DNA from: Ruegeria haliotis
Lineage (GTDB): Bacteria > Pseudomonadota > Alphaproteobacteria > Rhodobacterales > Rhodobacteraceae
Reading direction: 5' to 3'
Assembly: GCF_013377785.1 (NCBI RefSeq)
Contig: NZ_JABXWT010000007.1
Coordinates: 1-64,000, forward strand
Length of the DNA stretch: 64,000 bases
The position numbers and the translations under genes are program-made. Of this stretch, positions 28,068 to 37,173 are shown piece by piece. The first letter of the stretch is position 1. The number at the start of each line of letters is the position of its first letter. The notes beneath the pieces are model-generated. The model searched no databases. It was given only the letters and a program-made list of their open reading frames with translations, and was not told the origin of the DNA.

Positions 28068-29645
28068 TCAATCCGAGAACAGGTAGTCCAGCCGCATCAC
28101 CGCTTGGGCCTTGTCTGCATCCACCCCAAGAAATTCGGTTATTGCGGCCTCGTTCTCAGCGCGATCTGCTGCTTCCCGAATACGCTGATAGCCATCAATC
28201 CCGGCGCCGCGTATCAGTTCGGATTCGTGTGCCAGATCGTTGCGGATGGGGGGCAGCAGGCGCGCAACGGTTTCTGACGGACTGTTCTCACCCGCCAGTC
28301 CGACCCTACGTGCATGACCGATAAGATAGTCGTCTGAATACTCACATTCGATTTCCAGCACACGGGTTTTGGCCGTGTCGCCGCAGAAATCTTCAATGAC
28401 ATCCAGATTGGCCGGGTCCAGACACAGGACCAACCTGTCCTTTCCGAAATACTCAAACAGCATCCGCACAACCGAGCGCCTGTGACGGGACCGCTTGGTT
28501 AAGGTGGTCTCGATACCGCCCAGATCGGGTAGTGGTGTCTCCTGCTCATTGAACAGATACTCGACGCACGGAATATCGGTTTCCAAGGCGATCTGATCGA
28601 CCAGCCTTTTGGCGACGTGCCATTTCTTGCAGACAATCAAAAACAGCTCACGCTCGGGGCCCAGCGTATTTCCGGCCTCCCAGAAACGCTGTGTGAACCG
28701 GCGGCCAACACGTCCACGTCCAGTTAGAAACGCATGCAGGCTGCGCCCCTCACCCGAGATCGGAAAGTCGACTCCTTCGCTGGCGTATAAGACCCCCAGC
28801 CGCTCTTTGAGGTCATGGGCGCTGGGGCTGATTTTACGGGCGAACAGATAATCCTGCCCCAACAGCATGTCGTAGTGATCATTGTAGAAGGTAACCGGCA
28901 TGCCATAGTCGGAAAACATCAGGAATGTCGGCGTGCGGTTTTCGATTTCAGTCTTTGGGATCAGGTGGCGGACGAGGGTCTGAAAGAAGGTCTCGTCGGG
29001 AATCCAGGTGGTTGAAAAGAACTGGATCACATCGCGGCGCTGGCGCAAGAGATCAAGGATCATTTCGATCGTCCTACGGCGCAGACACCACCATTGGCTG
29101 CCAATCATGACCTGAAGGTCTTCGGGGATGTCCCGCGTCAGACCAAATCGCTTTTGCAGCTCATACGAGGTATAAAACCGCCTGGCTTGCGTTCGTTCGT
29201 TGAAATAGTGGCGGTAGATCAGCCGGTCCTCTTTCATGCCGGTCTTGATCCAGTTGCTTTCAAAGAAGTCGTGACACTCGATGAAATCCTTGTCGTTCTC
29301 GTCCAGAAAACGATGCGTGTATTCCGCGGTCTTGATCGCCATGCAGTCGCCCGACAACATGTAGAAATGTGTGGCTCGGGGAAAAGCAGCCACTGCAGCC
29401 TGCAGGGCGTTCAGAGTGGCCTGCACCAGCGACCATTCCCCCCAACCACATTTGATCCGTTTTGCGGCAAACGTGACATTCGGGTTGTCTTTCAGAGCGC
29501 TGCGGATACGGACGTAGTCCGGCGCATTGGCGCGGGCGTCGAAATGGATCGCCATACAATCCCCGGCAGCGGTCAGTTGCTCCGCCTGTGAGATAATCGC
29601 ATCGGGGTCTTTGTGGCACAGCAATATATAGGCAATCTTTGCCAT
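28068..29645 (-). CDS. Beta-1,6-N-acetylglucosaminyltransferase family (GT14) glycosyltransferase
   Basis: 525 residues from the ATG at 29645; a frame reaching 29864 adds 73 unfamiliar residues and would cross the sulfotransferase promoter. Residues 1-250 match the GT14 'core-2/I-branching' fold: KIAYILLCHKDPDAI at the start, MAIHFDARA, CGWGEWSLVQATLNAL, THFYMLSGDCMAI and GSQWWCLRR...TTWIPDETFFQTL. Residues 290-525 form a second domain without a function I know; Rhodobacteraceae GT14 proteins often have such an extension. It probably acts on an extracellular or capsular polysaccharide. It is divergent from the sulfotransferase gene, 143 bases away. Confidence 0.85.
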   Translation of the reverse strand: MAKIAYILLCHKDPDAIISQAEQLTAAGDCMAIHFDARANAPDYVRIRSALKDNPNVTFAAKRIKCGWGEWSLVQATLNALQAAVAAFPRATHFYMLSGDCMAIKTAEYTHRFLDENDKDFIECHDFFESNWIKTGMKEDRLIYRHYFNERTQARRFYTSYELQKRFGLTRDIPEDLQVMIGSQWWCLRRRTIEMILDLLRQRRDVIQFFSTTWIPDETFFQTLVRHLIPKTEIENRTPTFLMFSDYGMPVTFYNDHYDMLLGQDYLFARKISPSAHDLKERLGVLYASEGVDFPISGEGRSLHAFLTGRGRVGRRFTQRFWEAGNTLGPERELFLIVCKKWHVAKRLVDQIALETDIPCVEYLFNEQETPLPDLGGIETTLTKRSRHRRSVVRMLFEYFGKDRLVLCLDPANLDVIEDFCGDTAKTRVLEIECEYSDDYLIGHARRVGLAGENSPSETVARLLPPIRNDLAHESELIRGAGIDGYQRIREAADRAENEAAITEFLGVDADKAQAVMRLDYLFSD

Positions 29646-29788
29646 GTGGTTTTCGCAATTTCCGTTTCTGCCCGTTTCCAACCGTGATACTGGGGATGAA
29701 CGATTGAATAAACAGAATATTTTTGGTTCTTTGGTTACAAAACCTGGCGCATCAATGTGAGACGTGACCAGTAGAGGAGGCACAGCAG

Positions 29789-30607
29789 ATGGGTTTTCCC
29801 GGCACCTGGATGACCGAGAGCGAAAGCATGGTTTACCGTGTGGTGCCCAAGTGTGCGTGCTCAACCATCGGACAGATCATGTTTTATTCCGATCACGGTC
29901 GGTTTTTTGATGGCGATATTCACGATGCCAAGGACGGGATGCACAAATGGGCGTTTGATCAGAGCCAGAATCTGATTTCTTCCAACGTACGCAATCACGA
30001 CTCGTTTTCCTTTACCTGCGTACGCAATCCCTACACGCGGATTCTAAGTTCGTTTTTTGACAAGATATGCGGCATCCAGCGCAACGGTAAGCGATACCGG
30101 GGCAATTTGGTGCCCTCTCTGATCTATAATTACGGCATTGAAGTCGGCGGTGACGATGGCAAAGGCGAATTCGACCAGATTGCCAGTTTCCGTCGGTTTC
30201 TGTTGTTTGCCCGCGATACGATTCGGTGGCGGCGTCCGATGGACCCGGATATTCACTGGTCTGCCATGTCGGGGCATGTGTCGACCTTCATCGTCAACGG
30301 TGGCCGCTACGACAGGATTTTCTGGACAGAAAAGTTCAACGACGGGATGCAGGATGTTCTGGATCGCACCGACACGGCGCATCCGGTGGCCCTGTCAGAA
30401 ATTCCGCGATTCAATGAATCCGAAGGCCACGGACCAAAGCGTGTGCATCCGGTCGAGGACTATTTCGACGATCTGTCGATGCATCTTGTTTACGAGATCT
30501 ACAAACCGGATTTCGAGCTGTTCAAATACGATTTCGAAAACCCGGCCAACAAGTTGCCTGTTGGTGAAATCGATCTGGATGAAGTCCACGCCAAACTGGG
30601 CGATTGA
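29789..30607 (+). CDS. Sulfotransferase family protein
   Basis: 272 residues. The PAPS-binding signatures of the sulfotransferase family 2 are visible: VVPKCACSTIGQIMFY (about 17-32; 5'-phosphosulfate loop) and FTCVRNPYTRILSSFFDKI (about 74-92; 3'-phosphate loop). No membrane segment is seen. The start at 29789 follows GAGGAGG. Next to the divergent GT14 glycosyltransferase, it probably sulfates a surface glycan. No other polysaccharide genes lie nearby. Confidence 0.85.
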   Translation: MGFPGTWMTESESMVYRVVPKCACSTIGQIMFYSDHGRFFDGDIHDAKDGMHKWAFDQSQNLISSNVRNHDSFSFTCVRNPYTRILSSFFDKICGIQRNGKRYRGNLVPSLIYNYGIEVGGDDGKGEFDQIASFRRFLLFARDTIRWRRPMDPDIHWSAMSGHVSTFIVNGGRYDRIFWTEKFNDGMQDVLDRTDTAHPVALSEIPRFNESEGHGPKRVHPVEDYFDDLSMHLVYEIYKPDFELFKYDFENPANKLPVGEIDLDEVHAKLGD

Positions 30608-30639
30608 TCAGCAGAACAAGTCCTCCCGCCCATCGTCAA

Positions 30640-30655
30640 TGTCTCTGACGAGACA
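30640..30655 (+). terminator. Small hairpin after the sulfotransferase gene
   Basis: TGTCTC (30640-30645), loop TGAC, GAGACA (30650-30655), followed by TCTCCTCTGGTT. It is a perfect 6-bp stem 33 bases past the stop, with a pyrimidine-rich tail, and a weak terminator candidate. Confidence 0.35.
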
Positions 30656-30665
30656 TCTCCTCTGG

Positions 30666-30704
30666 TTGGGCCCGGCGCCGCGCTTTGCGCGGCGCCGGGC
30701 CCAA
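30666..30704. repeat. Perfect 17-bp-arm palindromic element
   Basis: TTGGGCCCGGCGCCGCG (30666-30682) and its exact reverse complement (30688-30704) flank a 5-base loop CTTTG. The stem is almost pure GC and sits in the 206-base gap between the convergent sulfotransferase and ilvD genes. It resembles the GC-rich dispersed palindromes of roseobacter genomes and may stop both transcripts. Confidence 0.75.
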
Positions 30705-30777
30705 AGCTGATCGTGTTATCGGCAAAGCCGATGGCGCGTTTCGAGCACGGGAGTATCTGGTTTTGGCTGCTTGTGAA

Positions 30778-30804
30778 ACCAGCCCATGTTGATAATGGGC
30801 TGGT
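30778..30804 (-). terminator. Probable ilvD terminator hairpin
   Basis: ACCAGCCCAT (30778-30787) and ATGGGCTGGT (30795-30804) form a perfect 10-bp stem with a 7-base loop, ten bases past the ilvD stop on the minus strand. The minus-strand tail reads TTTCAC, so the U-run is short. Confidence 0.6.
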
Positions 30805-30813
30805 CTGGTTGGA

Positions 30814-32646
30814 TCAAAGCTGCCGTACGGCGCCTTTTGCTGCGCTGGTTGCCAGTTTGGCATAGGCTTTGAGCGCCGTGGACACTTTGCGCTTGCGGGG
30901 TGCGGCAGGTTCCCACCCCTTTTCATCTTGCGCTTTGCGGCGGGTGGCCAGTTCTTCATCGGAGACCGCCAGATGGATCGTGCGATTGGGGATGTCGATC
31001 TCGATCTTGTCACCCTTTTGCACCAATCCGATCACGCCACCTTCGGCCGCTTCGGGCGAGACATGCCCGATTGACAGACCCGAGGTGCCGCCCGAGAAGC
31101 GCCCATCGGTCAGCAATGCGCAGGCTTTGCCCAACCCTTTGGATTTCAGGTACGAGGTCGGGTAGAGCATTTCCTGCATCCCCGGCCCGCCGCGTGGACC
31201 TTCGTAGCGGATGACCACCACATCGCCTTCTTTGACCTTGCCGGTCAGGATATCGCTGACCGCCTGATCCTGGCTTTCGCAGACATAGGCCGAACCGGTG
31301 AATTTCAGAATGTTATCGTCAACACCGGCGGTTTTCACGATGCAGCCATCGCGCGCGATGTTGCCGAACAGAACTGCAAGGCCGCCATCCTGACTGAACG
31401 CATGCTCTTTCGAGCGGATCACGCCACCTTCGCGGTCAGTATCCAGTTCTTTGAACCGATTCGACTGGCTGAACGCCTGTGTCGTCCGCACACCACCCGG
31501 TGCGGCTTTGAACAGGTCCTGGGCTTTGGGATTGTTCGCGACCTTGATGTCCCAATTTGCAATCGCTTCGCCCATGGTGCCCGAGTGGACAGTGCTACAA
31601 TCGGTGTGGAGCAACCCGGCCCGGCTCAGTTCCCCCAGGATCGAGAAGATACCGCCGGCGCGGTGGACGTCTTCCATATGCACGTTTTCTGTATTTGGCG
31701 CGACCTTACACAAGCAGGGCACTTGGCGGCTGAGGCGGTCCATGTCGGTCATGGTGAAATCGACCTCGCCTTCATATGCGATGGCTAGCAGGTGCAAAAC
31801 CGTGTTGGTTGACCCGCCCATTGCAATATCAAGGCTCATGGCGTTTTCGAATGCGTCGAACGAGGCGATTTCCCGCGGCAGGAAACCCTTCTCGTCCAGA
31901 TCATAGTGGCGCTTGGTGATTTCGACGATCCGGCGTCCGGCCTCAAGAAACAGCTCTTTGCGGTCGGCGTGCGTGGCCAGTGTCGAGCCGTTGCCCGGCA
32001 GAGCCAGACCCAGCGCCTCGGCCAGACAGTTCATCGAGTTGGCGGTAAACATACCCGAGCACGACCCACAGGTAGGACAGGCGTTTTCCTCGATGTGCTG
32101 GACCTGTTCGTCGGTGAATTTGTCGTCAGCGGCGGCCACCATGGCGTCGACCAGATCGATCTTTTTGGCATCCAGGTCGGCGATGTCGATCTTGCCGGCC
32201 TCCATCGGCCCGCCCGAGACAAAGATCGCTGGGATGTTCAGGCGCATGGCAGCCATCAGCATACCGGGCGTGATCTTGTCGCAGTTCGAGATGCAGACCA
32301 TCGCATCAGCACAATGCGCGTTGACCATGTATTCAACCGAATCCGCAATCACCTCACGCGAGGGCAGCGAATACAGCATACCGTCATGGCCCATGGCGAT
32401 GCCGTCATCCACCGCGATGGTGTTGAACTCTTTGGCAACGCCGCCAGCGGCCTCGACCTCGCGCGCGACCATCTGGCCCAGATCTTTCAGGTGGACATGA
32501 CCCGGTACGAATTGAGTGAATGAGTTGACGATGGCGATGATCGGTTTGCCGAAATCATCGTCACCCATACCGGTGGCGCGCCACAGGCCACGAGCACCGG
32601 CCATGTTGCGGCCATGGGTGGAGGTTCTGGATCGGTACATTGGCAT
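30814..32646 (-). CDS. ilvD: Dihydroxy-acid dehydratase
   Basis: 610 residues from the ATG at 32646; a longer frame to 32730 runs through the operator region and is unlikely. It converts 2,3-dihydroxy-isovalerate and 2,3-dihydroxy-3-methylvalerate to the keto acids of valine and isoleucine synthesis. Family marks: STHGRNMAG at the start, [12 protein letters not shown] with a cluster cysteine, [19 protein letters not shown], and [19 protein letters not shown] near the end. It is close to the usual length of about 616. A short Lys/Ala-rich C-terminal tail is present. It is divergent from an XRE-cupin regulator with a shared operator-like repeat. Confidence 0.96.
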   Translation of the reverse strand: MPMYRSRTSTHGRNMAGARGLWRATGMGDDDFGKPIIAIVNSFTQFVPGHVHLKDLGQMVAREVEAAGGVAKEFNTIAVDDGIAMGHDGMLYSLPSREVIADSVEYMVNAHCADAMVCISNCDKITPGMLMAAMRLNIPAIFVSGGPMEAGKIDIADLDAKKIDLVDAMVAAADDKFTDEQVQHIEENACPTCGSCSGMFTANSMNCLAEALGLALPGNGSTLATHADRKELFLEAGRRIVEITKRHYDLDEKGFLPREIASFDAFENAMSLDIAMGGSTNTVLHLLAIAYEGEVDFTMTDMDRLSRQVPCLCKVAPNTENVHMEDVHRAGGIFSILGELSRAGLLHTDCSTVHSGTMGEAIANWDIKVANNPKAQDLFKAAPGGVRTTQAFSQSNRFKELDTDREGGVIRSKEHAFSQDGGLAVLFGNIARDGCIVKTAGVDDNILKFTGSAYVCESQDQAVSDILTGKVKEGDVVVIRYEGPRGGPGMQEMLYPTSYLKSKGLGKACALLTDGRFSGGTSGLSIGHVSPEAAEGGVIGLVQKGDKIEIDIPNRTIHLAVSDEELATRRKAQDEKGWEPAAPRKRKVSTALKAYAKLATSAAKGAVRQL

Positions 32647-32691
32647 GATGCTGTTTCCCTTTTGCCCTACCTGCGTTATTTGGGTGCGTAT

Positions 32692-32724
32692 GTTATAGCG
32701 CACGTACCACATGTGCGTTATAAC
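32692..32724. promoter_or_regulatory. Inverted-repeat operator between ilvD and the XRE-cupin gene
   Basis: GTTATAGCGCAC (32692-32703) and GTGCGTTATAAC (32713-32724) are 12-base arms with a single mismatch around a 9-base spacer. Arm centres are 21 bases apart, two helical turns. The right arm is itself part of the palindrome CGTTATAACG. A partial copy, TGCGTTATT, lies at 32672-32680. It is 27 bases before the regulator start and 46 bases before ilvD, so the regulator probably controls both. Confidence 0.65.
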
Positions 32725-32751
32725 GTACAAGAGGAATCACAGGGCGTTGGA

Positions 32752-33315
32752 ATGGAATCGGGCGAAATCACGCTGAAACTGAGGGATGTGCGGGCGGCTT
32801 CGGGGCTGAGCCTGTCGAAAGCGGCGGACCTGACTGGCGTCAGCAAAGCTATGCTGGGCCAGATCGAGCGGGGCGAATCAAGCCCAACCATTGCGACGCT
32901 GTGGAAGATCGCCAAAGGGTTCCAGCTGCCGCTAAGCGCTTTGATCGGGACATCGGGCCTGCGTGATTCCTCGGATGCGGGTGTCTTTCGCACGGTGACG
33001 TTTCCCGGCAGCCTTGAGGTCAAGATCGTATTCCCCTTCGATCCGGTGCTGGGGGCGGAGACTTTTCATGTGGCTCTGATGGCGAGCCAATGTCATGAAT
33101 CCCCCGCCCATGCCGCCGGAGTGACCGAAGAGGTCTTTGTGCTCGAGGGTAATCTGGACGTGTTGCGTGATGATGAATGGGTGCCGTTGCAGGCGGGGCA
33201 GGGCCTGCGTTTTGCCGCTGATCTGCCGCATGGGTATCGTGCAGGGGAAGTCGGGGCAGTCTTTCTCAACATGCACCATTACGCGCAGCAAGCTGCGTTG
33301 CTGCCGGTGGATTGA
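32752..33315 (+). CDS. XRE-family regulator with cupin domain
   Basis: 187 residues from the ATG at 32752; the earlier frame opening lies in the operator region. Residues 7-62 are a helix-turn-helix of the XRE type (LRDVRAASGLSLSKAADLTGVSKAMLGQIERGESSPTIATLWKIAKG). Residues 95-180 form a cupin barrel (FHVALMAS, EEVFVLEGNLDVL, GLRFAADLPHGYRA). Such proteins bind a small ligand in the cupin pocket and repress or activate nearby genes. The gene is divergent from ilvD across a strong inverted repeat, suggesting control of branched-chain amino acid synthesis and itself. The ligand is unknown. Confidence 0.85.
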   Translation: MESGEITLKLRDVRAASGLSLSKAADLTGVSKAMLGQIERGESSPTIATLWKIAKGFQLPLSALIGTSGLRDSSDAGVFRTVTFPGSLEVKIVFPFDPVLGAETFHVALMASQCHESPAHAAGVTEEVFVLEGNLDVLRDDEWVPLQAGQGLRFAADLPHGYRAGEVGAVFLNMHHYAQQAALLPVD

Positions 33316-33354
33316 ACCGGATTATTCACCACTGAATTTGGACGAGGTCGATTT

Positions 33355-33624
33355 ATGGCAGCCTTTCTTGAAACTCTGACTCTGGCGGACGCCATCGGAT
33401 CTTTTGGCGCGTTGATAGTGGTTTCGGCCTATTTTGCCACGCAGGTGCGTATGATGAATTCCGAGGATCTGGCCTTTCCATTGATCAACCTGCTGGGGTC
33501 GGTTCTGATCGTCTATTCGCTGCTGCAGAATTTCAATCTGGCATCGATGCTGATCGAAAGCTTCTGGATCGCGATCAGCTTTGTTGGGATTATTCAGCAT
33601 TTCAGGCTGCGCCGTACCGATTGA
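33355..33624 (+). CDS. Small integral membrane protein (CBU_0592-like)
   Basis: 89 residues with three hydrophobic segments (ADAIGSFGALIVVSAYFAT, FPLINLLGSVLIVYSLLQ, IESFWIAISFVGIIQHF). It resembles the CBU_0592 family of small bacterial membrane proteins, whose function is unknown. The ATG at 33355 is preceded by GACGAGG. It lies 40 bases after the regulator and 82 bases before the sulfurtransferase on the same strand. Confidence 0.7.
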   Translation: MAAFLETLTLADAIGSFGALIVVSAYFATQVRMMNSEDLAFPLINLLGSVLIVYSLLQNFNLASMLIESFWIAISFVGIIQHFRLRRTD

Positions 33625-33705
33625 GAACGTTAACATTGCTATCCAGCCTTGAATACGCATCCGGCCAAGTATAGGGAATTTCCTGCGCATAAAGGGGAGG
33701 CATTG

Positions 33706-34560
33706 ATGCTGGACGATCCGAAAACCCTGGTGTCTACCGAGTGGCTGGCCGATCATATGAAAGATCCGGATTTGCGGATTCTTGACGGGTCATGGTATCT
33801 GCCGCAGCAGCAGCGTGATGCCCGGGCCGAGTACGACGCGGGCCACATTCCGGGCGCGCGGTTCTTCGATATCGACGACATCTCTGATCACCGTTCCGAA
33901 TTGCCACATATGGCGCCACCCGTCGAAAAGTTCATGTCACGTCTGCGGGCCATGGGCGTGGGCGACGGGCATCAGGTTGTGGTCTACGACGGTGCCGGGT
34001 TGATGTCGGCCGCCCGCGTCTGGTGGATGTTCCGCCTGATGGGGCAGGAAAACATCGCGGTTCTGGATGGCGGCTTGCCCAAATGGCAGGCCGAAGGGCG
34101 CGAGATCGAGGATCTGCCCCCGGTCATCCGTGACCGTCACATGACCGTTTGCGTCCAAAACCATCTGGTTCGAGATGTTACGCAAGTTTCCGCTGCGGCC
34201 AAACTTGCAGATCATGAGATCATCGACGCCCGGGCTGCTGGCCGGTTTGCCGGTAAAGAAACAGAACCGCGTGCGGGGCTGCGCTCGGGTCATATCCCGG
34301 GATCGCGCAATGTGCCCTTTGGTACGTTGCTGAACAAGAACAACACGATGAAGTCGCCCGAAGACTGTCGCGCTGTGTTTGAGGCTGCTGGCGTCGATCT
34401 GTCGAAACCGGCGATCACCTCGTGTGGCTCGGGCGTGACCGCTGCGATCCTCAGCCTTGCGTTGGAGCGCATCGGCAAGAAAGACCACTCGCTTTATGAC
34501 GGCTCCTGGGCTGAATGGGGTGCCTTCCCGACCCTGCCCGTCGCAACCGGAGAGAACTGA
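33706..34560 (+). CDS. sseA: 3-mercaptopyruvate sulfurtransferase
   Basis: 284 residues with two rhodanese domains (about 5-140 and 160-280). The catalytic loop is CGSGVTA (about residues 228-234, within AITSCGSGVTAAILSLAL), the form typical of mercaptopyruvate rather than thiosulfate sulfurtransferases. It transfers sulfur from 3-mercaptopyruvate to cyanide or thiol acceptors in cysteine breakdown. The start at 33706 follows GGGGAGG; a longer frame from 33649 has no ribosome binding site. The stop overlaps the next start as TGATG, so it is translationally coupled to the aminotransferase, which could supply mercaptopyruvate from cysteine. Confidence 0.9.
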   Translation: MLDDPKTLVSTEWLADHMKDPDLRILDGSWYLPQQQRDARAEYDAGHIPGARFFDIDDISDHRSELPHMAPPVEKFMSRLRAMGVGDGHQVVVYDGAGLMSAARVWWMFRLMGQENIAVLDGGLPKWQAEGREIEDLPPVIRDRHMTVCVQNHLVRDVTQVSAAAKLADHEIIDARAAGRFAGKETEPRAGLRSGHIPGSRNVPFGTLLNKNNTMKSPEDCRAVFEAAGVDLSKPAITSCGSGVTAAILSLALERIGKKDHSLYDGSWAEWGAFPTLPVATGEN

Positions 34561-35744
34561 TGTTCGAACACCTGAAACCGCAGCCCGCTGACAAGATTCT
34601 GGCGCTGATGCAAATGTATCGCGAAGACCCTCGCGATCAGAAGATCGATCTGGGCGTTGGCGTGTACAAAAACGCAGAAGGCATTACGCCGGTCATGCGC
34701 GCAGTCAAGGCCGCCGAGCAGCGTATCTGGGAAGACCAGGAAACCAAGGCTTATACCGGTCTGGCGGGTGATCCGGCCTATGCGGATGCGATGATCGGCC
34801 TGATCCTCGGCGCGTCGGTTCCGCGCGGTAACATCGCCGCCGTGGCCACTCCGGGTGGCACAGGTGCCTGCCGTCAGGCATTCGAAATGGTTCGCATGGC
34901 CAACCCGTCGGCGCGTGTGTTCGTTTCGAACCCGACATGGCCAAACCACCTGTCAATCTTGAATTATTTGGGGATCGAAACAGTCCAATACCGCTATTTT
35001 GATGGCGAAACGCGCGGTGTCGATTTTGACGGGATGATCGAAGATCTCAAGACCGCGAAAGCAGGCGACGTGGTGCTGCTGCATGGCTGCTGTCACAACC
35101 CGACCGGTGCCAACCTGAACATGGTGCAGTGGCAGGAAGTCGTAAATCTGATCAACGAGCGCGGCCTGGTGGCCATGATCGACATTGCTTATCAGGGCTT
35201 TGGCGAGGGGCTGGAGGAAGACGCGCAGGCCGCGCGTCTGGTGGCTTCGTCCGTCAAACGATGCCTGATCGCGGGGTCGTGCTCGAAGAACTTTGGTGTC
35301 TATCGTGAGCGCACGGGCCTGTTGATGGCCATCAGCGATGACGCTGCGCAAACGGCTCTGAACCAATCGACTTTGGCCTTTCTGAACCGCCAGAATTATT
35401 CCTTTCCGCCAGATCATGGCGCACGCGTGGTGACGACGATCCTTCAGGACGAGGCTCTGCGCGCCGACTGGGCCGCCGAGCTGGAAGAGGTGCGCCTGTC
35501 CATGTTGGGCCTGCGTCAGCAACTGGCTGACGATCTGCAACGCCTGAGTGGATCCGACCGATTCGGTTTCGTCGCGCAGCATCGCGGTATGTTCTCACGT
35601 TTGGGGGCAGCCCCAGAGCTGGTCGAGAAACTGCGGGTCGATCACGGCATCTACATGGTTGGCGACAGCCGCCTGAATATCGCGGGTCTGAACGCGACCA
35701 CCGTGCCGATTTTGGCGCAGGCGATTGTGGACGCCGGCGTCTAG
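34560..35744 (+). CDS. tyrB: Aromatic-amino-acid / aspartate aminotransferase
   Basis: 394 residues of the class I PLP-dependent aminotransferase family, AspC/TyrB type. The PLP lysine sits in IAGSCSKNFGVYRERTG. Other marks are LGVGVYKNAEGITPVM and the cofactor region LLHGCCHNPTGANL. It interconverts aspartate or aromatic amino acids and keto acids. AspC/TyrB enzymes also transaminate cysteine to mercaptopyruvate, which fits the coupled sseA gene upstream (TGATG overlap). Whether aromatic amino acids or aspartate is the main substrate cannot be told by eye. Confidence 0.85.
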   Translation: MFEHLKPQPADKILALMQMYREDPRDQKIDLGVGVYKNAEGITPVMRAVKAAEQRIWEDQETKAYTGLAGDPAYADAMIGLILGASVPRGNIAAVATPGGTGACRQAFEMVRMANPSARVFVSNPTWPNHLSILNYLGIETVQYRYFDGETRGVDFDGMIEDLKTAKAGDVVLLHGCCHNPTGANLNMVQWQEVVNLINERGLVAMIDIAYQGFGEGLEEDAQAARLVASSVKRCLIAGSCSKNFGVYRERTGLLMAISDDAAQTALNQSTLAFLNRQNYSFPPDHGARVVTTILQDEALRADWAAELEEVRLSMLGLRQQLADDLQRLSGSDRFGFVAQHRGMFSRLGAAPELVEKLRVDHGIYMVGDSRLNIAGLNATTVPILAQAIVDAGV

Positions 35745-35771
35745 GCGCATCTTCAAAACAAAGAACGAATA

Positions 35772-35791
35772 CCCGGGCGCGACCGCCCGGG
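35772..35791. terminator. Bidirectional terminator between tyrB and amtB
   Basis: CCCGGGCG (35772-35779), loop CGAC, CGCCCGGG (35784-35791), followed by CTTTCTTGTTTCT. It is a perfect 8-bp GC stem with a T-rich tail on the plus strand, between convergent genes. Confidence 0.8.
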
Positions 35792-35815
35792 CTTTCTTGT
35801 TTCTGAACCCGGTTT

Positions 35816-37141
35816 TTAGCCTTTGGAGAATTCCGGATAGGCTTCCATACCGAGCTCGCCCATATCAAGGCCGTTGATCTCTTCTTCTTCGCCAACCCGC
35901 AGGCCCACGGTGGCCTTGAGGAGCGAGAAGAGAATAAAGCTGACCACGAAGACGAAGATACCGATGGCTGCGAACCCGATGATCTGGGTCACGAAAGACG
36001 CGCCATCATTGGTCCATGCAACGATGAATGTGCCCCAGAAACCCGCGATCAGGTGAACCGGGATGGCACCGACGACGTCGTCGATCCTCATGCGATCCAG
36101 CATCGGCACGGCGAAGACCACGATCACACCACCGATGGCGCCGATGATCAGAGCTTCAAACAAGGAGGGGGCCAGCGGTTCTGCCGTAATCGACACCAGA
36201 CCGGCCAAGGCGCCGTTCAGAACCATGGTCAGGTCGACTTTGCCATACATCAGCTGCGTCAGGATCAGCACGGCAACAGCACCGGCTGCAGCGGCCATGT
36301 TGGTGTTGGCAAAGATGCGGCTGATGTCGGCCATGTCACCAATGGTGCCCATGGCCAGTTGCGAGCCGCCGTTGAAGCCGAACCAACCCAGCCACAGGAT
36401 GAACGTACCCAAAGTGGCCAGTGCCAGGTTCGAACCAGGGATCGGAATAACCTTGCCGTCCTTGTTGTACTTGCCGATACGTGGGCCCAGTACAATGGCA
36501 CCTGCCAGCGCTGCAAACCCACCGGCCGCATGCACCAGCGTCGAGCCTGCGAAGTCGCTAAAGCCGATCTGGGACAACCAGCCGCCGCCCCACTGCCAGG
36601 AGGCCTCGATCGGGTAGATGATCCCGGTCAGGACAATCACGAAGGCGAAGAAGGGCCATAGTTTGACGCGCTCGGCCATGGTGCCTGAAACAATCGAGGC
36701 GGTGGTGGCGCAGAACATCAGTTGGAAGAAGAAGTCAGACCCGACCGAGGCGTAACCCAGCGCCGTTTCGGTGTCCGCTAGGCCAACCGGCTCAAGCGAT
36801 GTGGGCGAGAAGGCGCCAAGGATGCCAGTGATGGTCCAGCCGTCGCCTGGGTACATCAGGTTGAAGCCAACCAGCCAATACATAATGGCTGCAAAGGAAA
36901 ACAGGCCCATGTTCTTGACCAGTTGCATGGCGACGTTCTTGGAGCGCACCAGACCGGCCTCGAGCATGGCAAAGCCTGCAGCCATCCAGAACACCAGAAA
37001 GCCGCCCATCAGGAACAGCAGCGAAGTCAGGATGTATTGGGTGTGCTGCGCGGTCTCGCCGGTGGCGGCCTCTTGCGCGAGGCCCATCTGCGGCAGCGCG
37101 GCAATCGCGGCGGCAGGGATGAGAGATTTCATGAATTGCAT
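35816..37141 (-). CDS. amtB: Ammonium transporter AmtB
   Basis: 441 residues. An N-terminal signal peptide (MKSLIPAAAIAALPQMGLAQEA) and eleven membrane helices typical of Amt proteins. Recognised segments include LLFLMGGFLVFWMAAGFAMLEAGLVRSKN, DFAGSTLVHAAGGFAALAGA and FILWLGWFGFNGGSQ, which carry the periplasmic gate and the paired-histidine pore. It conducts ammonium into the cell and is blocked by GlnK when nitrogen is plentiful. The start may be 37141 or the methionine three codons later. It follows glnK by 32 bases, forming the usual glnK-amtB pair. Confidence 0.95.
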   Translation of the reverse strand: MQFMKSLIPAAAIAALPQMGLAQEAATGETAQHTQYILTSLLFLMGGFLVFWMAAGFAMLEAGLVRSKNVAMQLVKNMGLFSFAAIMYWLVGFNLMYPGDGWTITGILGAFSPTSLEPVGLADTETALGYASVGSDFFFQLMFCATTASIVSGTMAERVKLWPFFAFVIVLTGIIYPIEASWQWGGGWLSQIGFSDFAGSTLVHAAGGFAALAGAIVLGPRIGKYNKDGKVIPIPGSNLALATLGTFILWLGWFGFNGGSQLAMGTIGDMADISRIFANTNMAAAAGAVAVLILTQLMYGKVDLTMVLNGALAGLVSITAEPLAPSLFEALIIGAIGGVIVVFAVPMLDRMRIDDVVGAIPVHLIAGFWGTFIVAWTNDGASFVTQIIGFAAIGIFVFVVSFILFSLLKATVGLRVGEEEEINGLDMGELGMEAYPEFSKG

Positions 37142-37173
37142 TGTCAGTCCTCGAATGTGTTGGAGTTCGGCGC

